Shown one piece after another: positions 18,673-26,929 of a stretch of 64,000 bases of DNA. The position numbers and the translations under genes were made by a program. Positions within the stretch are counted from its first letter, which is position 1, and each line of letters starts with the position of its first letter. The stretch comes from Phaeobacter italicus (lineage in GTDB: Bacteria > Pseudomonadota > Alphaproteobacteria > Rhodobacterales > Rhodobacteraceae), in contig NZ_CVRM01000032.1 in NCBI RefSeq assembly GCF_001258055.1, positions 124,001 through 188,000 on the forward strand. Direction: 5' to 3'. The notes under the pieces are model-generated. The model saw only the letters and a list, made by a program, of their open reading frames with translations. It searched no databases and was not told where the DNA came from.

Positions 18673-19325
18673 GCGTCCGTAGCGACGAGGAACCAGTTCG
18701 GATCAGAGCTGCCCATGGTGCGGCCAAAGACCCATGTATCCTTCTGGCGCTTGATGGCCTTGGGGTCCCCCTCGACGATCTCGCCGGCGCTATTGCGCAC
18801 AACAGAAGTCATCTCCGCAACAAACCGCATGGTGATCTGGGCCTCTCCGGTCACAGAGTCATAGCTGGTATCGGTCAGGGTCGTTTCACGCACGCCGATG
18901 AAATCGGCCTCAATGGTCAGCCCCTGATCTTCACGATGCGCAACTGCGGTGACAAAGCTGTCGAATACGTCGGGCGCAAGATAGGGCTGGATATCATCCA
19001 GTTCGCCGCGCTCGAATGCCATCAGGATCATCTCATAGGCGCCGCGCGCGCCCTGCACGAAGTCACGGACCTGAAACGACGGCTCAACTTTCTTCATTGC
19101 CGCCAGATCTTCGGCCTGCGCGCTACCTTCGGGAACGTAATCGGTGATGTCCTGATCAGGACCACCCTCGATCACTTCGAACTCCGGCCGTTTCGACGGA
19201 CGTTCGGCAGGCGGCGCGATCGGCTTCTCAAACCCCTCACGGGTGCCCAGGACGCTCTTCAGGCGCAGGATCAAAAAGACGGCGATACCCGCCAATACCA
19301 ACAGCTGAATCACAGGCGACTCCAT
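18669..19325 (-). CDS. Tim44/TimA-family membrane-anchored protein
   Basis: 218 residues. One N-terminal membrane anchor (about residues 5-22, VIQLLVLAGIAVFLILRL), a linker rich in P, E and R, and a C-terminal Tim44-like domain (from about residue 80, FVQGARGAYEMILMAFERG to the end). In mitochondria Tim44 tethers the import motor. The bacterial homologue is an inner-membrane protein of unclear role. It starts the run with mltA and smr and is divergent from fxsA. Confidence 0.85.
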   Translation of the reverse strand: MESPVIQLLVLAGIAVFLILRLKSVLGTREGFEKPIAPPAERPSKRPEFEVIEGGPDQDITDYVPEGSAQAEDLAAMKKVEPSFQVRDFVQGARGAYEMILMAFERGELDDIQPYLAPDVFDSFVTAVAHREDQGLTIEADFIGVRETTLTDTSYDSVTGEAQITMRFVAEMTSVVRNSAGEIVEGDPKAIKRQKDTWVFGRTMGSSDPNWFLVATDA

Positions 19326-19357
19326 TCGGACCTCTACGGTAGATGTTCATGCTTCGT

Positions 19358-19386
19358 TTGAAACTAAGACGTTCCAACCTTATGTA
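19358..19386 (+). promoter_or_regulatory. Candidate promoter of fxsA
   Basis: TTGAAA (19358-19363), 17-base spacer, TATGTA (19381-19386), 54 bases before the fxsA start. Confidence 0.4.
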
Positions 19387-19440
19387 GGTGACGGGCAGGG
19401 CCAAGTCCACCTTGCCGCAAAAGTTCTAAGGAAACCCCGC

Positions 19441-19947
19441 ATGTATCTTTTTCTCGCTTTCCTGATGGTTCCCATCATCGAAATCGCACTGTTCATTCAG
19501 GTGGGGGGTGCCATTGGTCTTTGGCCGACATTGGCTATTGTTGTTCTGACGGCTGTTCTGGGAACCTGGCTGGTCAAGACACAGGGGCGGCTTGCCCTTG
19601 GCCAGCTGCGTTCATCGTTTGAACAGCTGAATGACCCGACAGAGCCCCTGGCCCATGGTGCCATGATCCTTGTCGCCGGCGCGCTTCTGCTGACGCCGGG
19701 CTTTTTCACCGATGCGGTCGGGTTTGCCCTGTTGATCCCGCAGGTCCGCATGTCGGTCTATCGTTACCTGCGTTCAAAGGTGACGGTGGCCAAGTTTCAG
19801 ATGGGGCCGGGCACAATGCACGGACGCAGCTATCCCGGTGACGGACGCCGCGATCCCCGCGGAGATGTGATTGATGGTGAATATGAAGAGGTCAATACAG
19901 AACGGCCCCGCAGTGGTCCTTCTGGTTGGGTCGATGGCCCACGCTGA
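19441..19947 (+). CDS. fxsA: FxsA family cytoplasmic-membrane protein
   Basis: 168 residues. It shows the FxsA pattern: an N-terminal pair of membrane segments (MYLFLAFLMVPIIEIALFI and LWPTLAIVVLTAVLGTWLV), the conserved QGRLALGQLR stretch, and a third segment with LLLTPGFFTDAVGF. The charged C-terminal tail is cytoplasmic. FxsA overproduction in E. coli relieves phage exclusion by F; the native role is unclear. It lies upstream of secB on the same strand. Confidence 0.9.
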   Translation: MYLFLAFLMVPIIEIALFIQVGGAIGLWPTLAIVVLTAVLGTWLVKTQGRLALGQLRSSFEQLNDPTEPLAHGAMILVAGALLLTPGFFTDAVGFALLIPQVRMSVYRYLRSKVTVAKFQMGPGTMHGRSYPGDGRRDPRGDVIDGEYEEVNTERPRSGPSGWVDGPR

Positions 19948-20010
19948 CACCGTTGAGATACGCTCTCCAAGCTGCTAAGCACAGGCGAAACTTATTTTAG
20001 GAGTAGCTTC

Positions 20011-20505
20011 ATGGCCGAAAACGGCGCACCCGAAGGCGTACAGCAGCCACAGGTCCAGATGAGCGTTCTGGGTCAGTTCATCCGCGATATGTCGTTTGAA
20101 AACGTGATGGCGCAAAAAGGCGTTGGTGCAGATGTTCAGCCCGACGTCAGCGTGCAGGTTGCACTCGACGCGAAAAAGCGTTCGGTTGAAAACCAGTATG
20201 AAGTCATCACCAAGCTGAACATTGAATCCAAGAGCAAAGACGGCTCCGTCGTTCTGTTTGTTCTGGAACTGGAATATGTCGGTATCTTCAACATTGCCGG
20301 CGTGCCCGAAGACCAGCTGCATCCGTTCCTGCTGATCGAATGCCCCCGCATGCTCTTCCCGTTCCTGCGTCGCATCGTATCTGACGTGACCCGCGACGGT
20401 GGCTTCCCGCCGCTTAACCTGGACAACATCGATTTCGTGGCGATCTATCGCAACGAGCTGGCCCGTCGCCAGCAGGCGAGCGCGGCAGAGCAGCCGCAGC
20501 AGTAA
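20011..20505 (+). CDS. secB: Protein-export chaperone SecB
   Basis: 164 residues. SecB is the tetrameric chaperone that keeps preproteins unfolded and hands them to SecA. The family core is clear: FIRDMSFEN near the N-terminus, FVLELEYVGIFNIAGVPED in the middle, and CPRMLFPFLRRIVSDVTRDGGFPPL. An AGGAG ribosome site precedes the ATG. A TTGAGA-N17-TAAGCA promoter candidate lies at 19953-19981. Confidence 0.96.
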   Translation: MAENGAPEGVQQPQVQMSVLGQFIRDMSFENVMAQKGVGADVQPDVSVQVALDAKKRSVENQYEVITKLNIESKSKDGSVVLFVLELEYVGIFNIAGVPEDQLHPFLLIECPRMLFPFLRRIVSDVTRDGGFPPLNLDNIDFVAIYRNELARRQQASAAEQPQQ

Positions 20506-20523
20506 TCTGGTCGTAAGACGACA

Positions 20524-20555
20524 AAAAGCGCCGCTGAAATCAGCGGCGCTTTTCT
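20524..20555. terminator. Bidirectional terminator between secB and dnaQ
   Basis: 14-bp perfect stem AAAAGCGCCGCTGA / TCAGCGGCGCTTTT with T runs on both strands, placed between convergent genes. Confidence 0.85.
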
Positions 20556-20576
20556 TTTGCCTTGCCGGCGCTGGCG

Positions 20577-21311
20577 TCAGTCGCCGGCCCCATTCCAAAG
20601 CGCACCTTCGCCCATTTTGGCGACAAACGCGGCATGTGCCTCTTTCTCTTGCTCCGTGATCCGCGGGGGCAGGGGGCTTGGCCGGGCAGTAGGCCGCCAA
20701 TCATCAACCTGTACAGTGCTGGATTTTTCGCTCTTGGCGGTGGACAGGCCAAAGTCCGGCTGGCGACCGCCAATCAACTCCAGATAGACATCTGCCAGGA
20801 TCTCAGAGTCGAGCAACGCCCCGTGCAATGTCCGGTTGCTGTTGTCGATATTGAACCGTCGACACAGTGCATCAAGCGTGGCCGGCGAACCAGGGAAGCG
20901 TTTGCGGGCAATTGCCAGCGTATCGACGGCCTGATCCATCGGCAGTGCTGCCAGCCCCATGCGCTCCAGCTCGTAGTTCAAGAACTTCATGTCAAAGGAG
21001 GCGTTGTGAATGATCATCTTGGAATCACGCACAAAATCGACAAACGCCTTGCCAACTTTGGCAAAAACCGGCTTGTCCCGCAGCGTCACAGCGCCGGGCG
21101 CAGGTTGTTGCGGCGGCTCCAACAGATCGGGACCGATGCCATGAACGCCAAACGCTTCCGCCGGCATCGACCGTTCAGGGTTGATGTAGACATGAAAGGT
21201 TTCGCCTGTCGGCATGTGGTTGAGCAGTTCAACCGCACCAATTTCCACGATCCGGTCGCCTGAAAACGGATCAAAGCCCGTTGTTTCTGTATCCAGTACG
21301 ATTTCACGCAT
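20577..21311 (-). CDS. dnaQ: DNA polymerase III epsilon subunit
   Basis: 244 residues from the ATG giving MREIVLDTETTG. A longer in-frame start inside coaE is not credible. It is the 3'-5' proofreading exonuclease of the replicase. The three Exo motifs are present: DTETTG (ExoI), HNASFDMKFLNYEL (ExoII) and HGALLDSEILADVY (ExoIII). A C-terminal tail would bind the polymerase subunit. It overlaps the coaE end by 8 bases and closes the maf-aroE-coaE-dnaQ run, a gene order conserved beside alphaproteobacterial origins. Confidence 0.95.
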   Translation of the reverse strand: MREIVLDTETTGFDPFSGDRIVEIGAVELLNHMPTGETFHVYINPERSMPAEAFGVHGIGPDLLEPPQQPAPGAVTLRDKPVFAKVGKAFVDFVRDSKMIIHNASFDMKFLNYELERMGLAALPMDQAVDTLAIARKRFPGSPATLDALCRRFNIDNSNRTLHGALLDSEILADVYLELIGGRQPDFGLSTAKSEKSSTVQVDDWRPTARPSPLPPRITEQEKEAHAAFVAKMGEGALWNGAGD

Positions 21312-21897
21312 TCTGCATCTGCCTTTCGATGTCCCGCAAGATTTCACGCACCTGTTCTCGGGCGTGCTCGGGCGTGTCGGTTTCGATCAGATAGTCGGAT
21401 CGGGCTTTTTTGTCCGCTATTGGCATCTGTTTTTGCAGGATCTGCTCGAATTGCTCAACCGTCATCGTGCCACGATCCAGAACCCGCTGACGCTGCGTTT
21501 CCGCATCGATCCACACACAGGCAACAGCGTCCATCTCTGTGTCGCCACCGGTTTCGAAAAGAAGTGGGATGTCAAAGACCAGCACGGGCCGATCTGCAGT
21601 TTTCCGGAATATCGCGCGATCCGCCGCAACAAGCGGATGAACGATCGCCTCGATCCGGGGCAGGGCTGCGGCATCACCGACAACGACCTGACGCAGCCGG
21701 CCACGGTCTACCGCGCCCGAGACCACCGCATCCGGAAAGGCCGCCGCCAGCGGCTCAACCGCGGCTCCGCCGACATCATATAGACGGTGAACAGCGGCAT
21801 CCGCATCCCAAACTGCGCAGCCCTGCTCTGCAAACAGGGTGGCTGTCGTGCTTTTGCCCATGCCGATGGACCCGGTCAGGCCAAGTGAAAAGCTCAT
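21304..21897 (-). CDS. coaE: Dephospho-CoA kinase
   Basis: 197 residues. It catalyses the last step of coenzyme A synthesis. The P-loop is GSIGMGKST near residue 9. The CoA-domain features include WDADAAVHRLY and VFDIPLLFETG. It overlaps aroE by 4 bases and dnaQ by 8, so it is translated in a tightly coupled block. Confidence 0.95.
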   Translation of the reverse strand: MSFSLGLTGSIGMGKSTTATLFAEQGCAVWDADAAVHRLYDVGGAAVEPLAAAFPDAVVSGAVDRGRLRQVVVGDAAALPRIEAIVHPLVAADRAIFRKTADRPVLVFDIPLLFETGGDTEMDAVACVWIDAETQRQRVLDRGTMTVEQFEQILQKQMPIADKKARSDYLIETDTPEHAREQVREILRDIERQMQNA

Positions 21898-22727
21898 GCC
21901 AGCGCCGCTTCGCGCGTGTCGTCATCCACTTCAGGACGGGTGCCGAACCAGCGTTCAAATCCCGGAACCGCCTGATGCAGCAACATGCCCAAGCCATCAA
22001 CCGTTGTGCAGCCAACGTCCTCTGCCCATTGCAGCATTTCTGTCTTGAGGGGGGTGTATACCAGATCGGTAACAACCGTATCCTTGCGCAAACCATCAAG
22101 TGGAACCCGCAAGCGGGGTTTGCCAACCATGCCCAGGGACGTGGTGTTCACCAAAAGCGCCGCCTGTTCCACCACATTGCCGACCTGCACCCAATCAACC
22201 ACCTTGATACGAGAGCCAAATTCGTTGCGGAACTGATCCGCGCGTTCGCGGGTACGGTTGCTGAGAAGGATCTCAGGCACCCCCGCTTCGAGCAGGGAGG
22301 CAATGACAGCACGGCTGGCCCCGCCGGCCCCAAAGACAACCGCAGGCCCCGATGCAGGATCCCAGTCAGGTGCGGATTGATGCAGGTTCGTAAGGAAGCC
22401 ATAGCCGTCCGTATTATCCGCAAGGATCGAACCATCCGGACGAAAGATCAGCGTATTGGCCGCCCCGATCAATGTCGCCCGATCGGTAACCTGATCGGCA
22501 ATTTCCATGATCTGCTCTTTGTGCGGAATGGTGACATTGGCGCCGACAAATCCCATTTTGGGCAGTGTGCGCAGCACTTGTTCCAATTCTGTGGTCTCGA
22601 CATGCAGCGGCACATAGTGGCCGGCGATGCCGTACTTCTTCAACCAATGGCCATGTACCAGGGGCGAACGGGAATGCGCCACCGGATTGCCGATCACTCC
22701 AGCCAAAGGGATCTTTGCATCACTCAT
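21894..22727 (-). CDS. aroE: Shikimate dehydrogenase
   Basis: 277 residues. It reduces 3-dehydroshikimate with NADPH in aromatic amino acid synthesis. The substrate site [10 protein letters not shown], the catalytic lysine in [10 protein letters not shown], the nucleotide loop [10 protein letters not shown] and the motif NTTSLGM are all visible. Its start overlaps the maf stop by 4 bases. Confidence 0.95.
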   Translation of the reverse strand: MSDAKIPLAGVIGNPVAHSRSPLVHGHWLKKYGIAGHYVPLHVETTELEQVLRTLPKMGFVGANVTIPHKEQIMEIADQVTDRATLIGAANTLIFRPDGSILADNTDGYGFLTNLHQSAPDWDPASGPAVVFGAGGASRAVIASLLEAGVPEILLSNRTRERADQFRNEFGSRIKVVDWVQVGNVVEQAALLVNTTSLGMVGKPRLRVPLDGLRKDTVVTDLVYTPLKTEMLQWAEDVGCTTVDGLGMLLHQAVPGFERWFGTRPEVDDDTREAALA

Positions 22728-23323
22728 TGTTCGATTACTCCCTGAAGGGCGAGATAGTTGATGAGCTCCAGCAACGGCAGCCCCAGGACATTAAAGTAGT
22801 CGCCATCAACCTGCGTGAACAGGCGAACACCTTCTTCTTCCAGTTTATAGCCGCCCACCGCATGACGGATGCTCTCCCAGTTGCGATCAACATAACTGCG
22901 CAGATAGGCATCCGAACTGGCCCGCATCCGCAAGCGAACCTGACCGACATGGCGCCAGATCGGCTCTCCGTCGCGATAGATCACAGCAGCAGACAACAGC
23001 ATGTGCCGCTTACCGCGCATTTCCTTGAGCTGACGCAAAGCATCGTCAGGATCTTTTGGTTTTGATAACAATTTTCCATCAAAGTCTAAGACCTGATCAC
23101 ATCCCAGGACCAACACGCCTGGATGTTTCGAACTGACCTTGCGGGCTTTGGCCTCTGCCAATGTGTCAGCGATATCTCTGGGGCTTGCCTCCTCTGCAAG
23201 GAGGGCTGCCTTGATCGCATCCTCGTCGATGCGGGCGACAGAGACCTCAAACGGTATCCCCGCCTGCCGAAGCAGAGCGGCCCGGATCTGTGAACCTGAA
23301 GCCAATAGGATGTGGGTAGCCAT
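22724..23323 (-). CDS. maf: Maf-family nucleotide pyrophosphatase
   Basis: 199 residues. Maf proteins hydrolyse non-canonical or modified nucleoside triphosphates. The N-terminus [20 protein letters not shown] is a variant of the usual S-x-S/P-R-R signature: the double arginine is reduced to IR. The later motifs [16 protein letters not shown] and [12 protein letters not shown] are conserved. It is the first gene left of the candidate origin and heads the leftward operon. Confidence 0.9.
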   Translation of the reverse strand: MATHILLASGSQIRAALLRQAGIPFEVSVARIDEDAIKAALLAEEASPRDIADTLAEAKARKVSSKHPGVLVLGCDQVLDFDGKLLSKPKDPDDALRQLKEMRGKRHMLLSAAVIYRDGEPIWRHVGQVRLRMRASSDAYLRSYVDRNWESIRHAVGGYKLEEEGVRLFTQVDGDYFNVLGLPLLELINYLALQGVIEQ

Positions 23324-23728
23324 GTGGAAAACCCCGTGGGCAAGAGTAAGATGTTCTCAGGATGGTTTGTATGAAATTTCCGCCATATCGCAAGCCGGGG
23401 AGAAGTCTGAAATCTCGGTTTGCTTGCCGGCAGATTCGCCCTGAGAGGATAGGGATAACTTCTCATCAGTGGATATGTCACTTACCCCAAGTTCACCCCA
23501 AGGTTATCCCCGAATAAAACGCAAATAAAACACAGTGTTTTTTCCTTGTTTTTATGACCTCAACGCCAAGGGGCATCTTGTTTTGGGGGTAAAGCTGGAA
23601 AGTTTCCCACAGTGAGGATAAGCCAGTGGAAGAGTCACTTATCCACGGAAAAACAGGTGCTCTACTAAAACATCATCCTTTTAAAATCCTTTATTTTAAG
23701 GGGAGAGAGGGAACCGAGAGGCAAAGCC
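23324..23728. other. Candidate chromosomal replication origin (oriC)
   Basis: 405 bases without a gene, between divergent maf and hemJ. DnaA-box-like 9-mers include TTATCCACG (23639-23647) and, on the minus strand, TTATCCTCA (23613-23621), each one mismatch from TTATCCACA. Weaker ones are at 23504-23512, 23603-23611 and, on the minus strand, 23450-23458 and 23468-23476. Two A/T-rich stretches (about 23511-23560 and 23660-23700) could be unwinding elements. The flanks maf-aroE-coaE-dnaQ and hemJ-rho-mnmE-mnmG-rsmG-parAB are those seen at alphaproteobacterial origins. The gap must also hold the maf and hemJ promoters. Confidence 0.65.
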
Positions 23729-24184
23729 ATGGATCTGACTGACCTGCTCTTTGAAATTTACCCATATGCCAAATCACTGCACATCATGGCGGTGATCAGT
23801 TGGATGGCAGGTCTGTTCTATCTGCCACGTCTCTTTGTCTATCACGTGGAACAGGCGCAGAAGGTCCCTGACAGTCTCCCCATCTTTGTCATGATGGAGG
23901 AGAAGCTGCTGCGCATCATCATGCGCCCAGCGATGATTGTAAGCTGGCTGGCAGGGGTGATTATGGTTCTGACCCCTGGTATCGTCGACTGGAGCTCTCT
24001 GTGGCCCTGGAGCAAGGGTCTGAGCGTTCTTGGCATGACCTGGTTCCAACACTGGCTTCTCGCCCGTCACAGAGAGTTTGCAGCGGGTGAGAATACACGA
24101 ACCGGTCGACGCTATCGGATGATGAACGAAGTCCCGACGTTGCTGATGGTGGTCATCGTTATTTCGGTCATCTTCAAGTTCTGA
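23729..24184 (+). CDS. hemJ: HemJ-type protoporphyrinogen IX oxidase
   Basis: 151 residues with about four membrane segments. HemJ is the membrane enzyme that oxidises protoporphyrinogen IX in bacteria lacking HemG and HemY. The N-terminal helix carries the family's conserved histidine and arginine (KSLHIMAVISWMAGLFYLPRL), followed by VYHVEQ and a later MRPAMIVSWLAGVIM segment. In other alphaproteobacteria heme genes also flank the origin. A purine-rich ribosome region (GGGAGAGAGGGA) lies upstream. Confidence 0.9.
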   Translation: MDLTDLLFEIYPYAKSLHIMAVISWMAGLFYLPRLFVYHVEQAQKVPDSLPIFVMMEEKLLRIIMRPAMIVSWLAGVIMVLTPGIVDWSSLWPWSKGLSVLGMTWFQHWLLARHREFAAGENTRTGRRYRMMNEVPTLLMVVIVISVIFKF

Positions 24185-24192
24185 GTGCGGAT

Positions 24193-24221
24193 TTGACTCA
24201 GAAGAAGTGAGCGACTACATA
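24193..24221 (+). promoter_or_regulatory. Candidate promoter of rho
   Basis: TTGACT (24193-24198), 17-base spacer, TACATA (24216-24221). It leaves a leader of nearly 90 bases before rho, which would suit the known autoregulation of rho. Confidence 0.4.
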
Positions 24222-24316
24222 TCGACTCAAACGGGCCCGTCCGGGATTCCGTATCTTCCTTATTATATGTCACAGCTCTTCCCCCATCCTGCGGGAAGGA
24301 AAAAGGCCGTATATTT

Positions 24317-25588
24317 ATGACCGAACAATCCCTGAACCTGTCTGACCTGAAGGCGAAGAGCCCAAAGGCGCTCCTGGCTATGGCCGAAGAGCTGGAAATC
24401 GAAAACGCCTCGACCATGCGCAAAGGCGAAATGATGTTCCAGATCTTGCGTGAACGCGCAGATGAAGGCTGGGACATTGGTGGCGACGGTGTGCTTGAGG
24501 TGCTGCAGGACGGTTTTGGCTTTCTGCGCTCGCCCGAAGCAAACTATCTGCCGGGTCCGGACGATATTTATGTCTCTCCCGAAATGATCCGCCAGTATTC
24601 GCTGCGGACCGGTGACACGGTTGAGGGGCAGATCAAGGCGCCGCTGGAGACAGAGCGTTACTTTGCCCTGACAAACGTGACCAAGATCAACTTTGAGGAT
24701 CCGGAGAAAGCACGTCACAAGATTGCATTCGACAACCTGACACCGCTTTACCCGGATGAGCGCCTGAAGATGGAGATCGAAGATCCTACCATCAAGGACC
24801 GTTCCGCCCGTGTGATCGACCTGGTGGCACCAATCGGCAAAGGTCAGCGTTCGCTCATCGTGGCGCCGCCGCGGACTGGTAAAACCGTCATCCTTCAGAA
24901 CATCGCCAATTCGATCGAAAAGAACCACCCAGAGTGCTATCTGATTGTTCTGCTGATCGATGAACGCCCGGAAGAGGTGACCGATATGCAGCGTTCGGTA
25001 AAGGGGGAGGTCGTGTCCTCTACCTTTGACGAACCGGCCACCCGCCACGTTGCCGTGTCCGAGATGGTGATCGAAAAAGCAAAGCGTCTGGTTGAACATA
25101 AACGAGATGTTGTGATCCTTCTCGACTCGATCACAAGACTTGGTAGGGCCTTCAACACTGTTGTCCCATCCTCGGGTAAGGTTCTGACCGGTGGTGTTGA
25201 CGCCAATGCGCTGCAACGCCCCAAGCGTTTCTTTGGTGCGGCCCGGAATATCGAGGAAGGCGGCTCACTGACGATCATCGCAACCGCACTGATCGACACA
25301 GGCTCGCGCATGGATGAGGTGATCTTTGAGGAATTCAAAGGCACCGGTAACTCCGAGATCGTGCTGGATCGCAAGATTGCCGACAAACGCGTGTTCCCGG
25401 CCATCGACATCCTCAAGTCCGGTACCCGGAAAGAAGACTTGCTGGTCGATAAGGGTGATCTGGCCAAGACATTTGTCCTGCGCCGTATCCTCAACCCGAT
25501 GGGCACCACAGACGCGATCGAGTTCCTGTTGTCTAAGTTGAAGCAAACAAAGACAAATTCTGAGTTCTTCGACTCCATGAATACCTAA
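24317..25588 (+). CDS. rho: Transcription termination factor Rho
   Basis: 423 residues. It is the hexameric RNA helicase that ends untranslated transcripts. The N-terminal Rho domain begins [21 protein letters not shown]. The cold-shock-like RNA-binding site has [20 protein letters not shown]. Walker A is PPRTGKT and Walker B is [16 protein letters not shown]. Downstream the conserved hemJ-rho-mnmE order continues. Confidence 0.97.
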   Translation: MTEQSLNLSDLKAKSPKALLAMAEELEIENASTMRKGEMMFQILRERADEGWDIGGDGVLEVLQDGFGFLRSPEANYLPGPDDIYVSPEMIRQYSLRTGDTVEGQIKAPLETERYFALTNVTKINFEDPEKARHKIAFDNLTPLYPDERLKMEIEDPTIKDRSARVIDLVAPIGKGQRSLIVAPPRTGKTVILQNIANSIEKNHPECYLIVLLIDERPEEVTDMQRSVKGEVVSSTFDEPATRHVAVSEMVIEKAKRLVEHKRDVVILLDSITRLGRAFNTVVPSSGKVLTGGVDANALQRPKRFFGAARNIEEGGSLTIIATALIDTGSRMDEVIFEEFKGTGNSEIVLDRKIADKRVFPAIDILKSGTRKEDLLVDKGDLAKTFVLRRILNPMGTTDAIEFLLSKLKQTKTNSEFFDSMNT

Positions 25589-25622
25589 ATCAGACGGGCC
25601 GGCACGAAAGGAAGGTCATCTT

Positions 25623-26909
25623 ATGGACACGATTTTTGCGCTGGCCTCCGCCCAAGGGAAGGCCGGCGTTTCTGTCATTCGGCTGTCCGGTCCTCAGGCG
25701 CTACCGACAGCTTCGAAAATCAGCGGTGGCGACCTCCCGACCGCCGGCCGCGCATTGCGCGTTTTGTCGGATCAATCTGGCGAGCGCATTGACGAAGCTC
25801 TTGTTCTTACCTTTTCAGGTCCGAACAGCTTTACCGGCGAAGATACTGTTGAATTTCAAGTACATGGCAGCACATCTGTCGTAAGTGCAATGCTCGCGTT
25901 GTTGGCTGAATTTGACGGGGTGCGCCTTGCAGATCCAGGTGAGTTCACGCGCCGGGCATTGGAGAACGGAAAGCTCGACCTGTCACAGGTCGAAGCCCTC
26001 GCTGACCTCATCGATGCAGAGACCGAGGCCCAACGCATTCAGGCACAAACTGTCCTTGCCGGCGGGTTGGGGGCGCTAGCCGAGCGTTGGCGCGTTGATC
26101 TGATCCGCGCCGCTTCCTTGATTGAAGTGACAATCGACTTTGCCGATGAAGAAGTGCCAGTAGATGTGACCGATGAAGTCACGGCGCTCTTGGCCGGCGT
26201 GGTTTCTGATCTTCAACCTCAGATCACAGGTGTTCAGATCGCTGAACGGATTCGAAGCGGTTTTGAGGTCGCGATTGTTGGCGCGCCCAACGTAGGTAAA
26301 TCCACGCTGCTTAACGCTCTGGCCGGCCGCGAGGCCGCGATTACTTCGGAATATGCCGGCACCACCCGCGATGTGATCGAAGTGCGCATGGACCTTGCGG
26401 GTTTGCCGGTGACCTTGCTGGATACTGCCGGCCTGCGAGAAACCGATGACCATGTTGAAGGTATCGGTATTGAGTTGGCCAAAAAGCGTGCAGAAACCGC
26501 AGATCTCCGTGTATTCCTCGCGGAAGACCGGAACGATATCGACCTTCCGATACGGGAGCAGGATATCATGTTGAAGCCGAAAGCCGATCTTCTCTCTGGT
26601 GTACCGGGTGCGATTTCCGGAAAAACCGGGCAGGGGGTGGACGATCTGGTCAGGGAAATCGGGCGTATTCTCAAGGACCGAGCTGGGAAAGCTGGAATTG
26701 CGACACGCGCACGACATCGCGATGCGATGAAGGCGGCCTCTGACCGGTTGATGTCAGCTCAGGAAATCTTGAAACGCGGACCTGAGTTCTATGATATAGC
26801 AGCAGAAGATATGCGTTCCGCCATTAGATCGCTTGAAATGTTGGTCGGACGGGTGGGGGTAGAGAACCTCCTGGATGAGATCTTCTCGAGTTTCTGTTTG
26901 GGAAAATAA
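25623..26909 (+). CDS. mnmE: tRNA modification GTPase MnmE (TrmE)
   Basis: 428 residues. With MnmG it adds the carboxymethylaminomethyl group to U34 of tRNAs. The folate-binding N-terminal domain has DPGEFTRRALENGKLDLSQ. The G domain has GAPNVGKSTLLN and DTAGLRE. The C-terminal zinc/potassium-dependent tail ends FCLGK, where most homologues read FCIGK. It ends 12 bases before the mnmG start used here. Confidence 0.96.
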   Translation: MDTIFALASAQGKAGVSVIRLSGPQALPTASKISGGDLPTAGRALRVLSDQSGERIDEALVLTFSGPNSFTGEDTVEFQVHGSTSVVSAMLALLAEFDGVRLADPGEFTRRALENGKLDLSQVEALADLIDAETEAQRIQAQTVLAGGLGALAERWRVDLIRAASLIEVTIDFADEEVPVDVTDEVTALLAGVVSDLQPQITGVQIAERIRSGFEVAIVGAPNVGKSTLLNALAGREAAITSEYAGTTRDVIEVRMDLAGLPVTLLDTAGLRETDDHVEGIGIELAKKRAETADLRVFLAEDRNDIDLPIREQDIMLKPKADLLSGVPGAISGKTGQGVDDLVREIGRILKDRAGKAGIATRARHRDAMKAASDRLMSAQEILKRGPEFYDIAAEDMRSAIRSLEMLVGRVGVENLLDEIFSSFCLGK

Positions 26910-26913
26910 GGAG

Positions 26914-26929
26914 TGTTTCACGTGAAACA
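26914..26929. other. parS: parS centromere site overlapping the mnmG start
   Basis: Perfect 16-base palindrome TGTTTCACGTGAAACA, the canonical ParB-binding sequence. It occupies the space between the AAGGAG ribosome site (26908-26913) and the first codons of mnmG. Confidence 0.95.

Noticed and set aside
18648-19361. 237-codon plus-strand frame over timA
   Set aside because: Opposite a family-matched gene; no independent support.
23681-23699. TTAA...TTAA pair in the candidate origin as a CtrA site
   Set aside because: The spacing is 11 bases instead of 7, and the second half lacks the trailing C.
26913-26921. GTG at 26913 as the mnmG start
   Set aside because: It overlaps the only good ribosome site, which instead fits the GTG at 26922.
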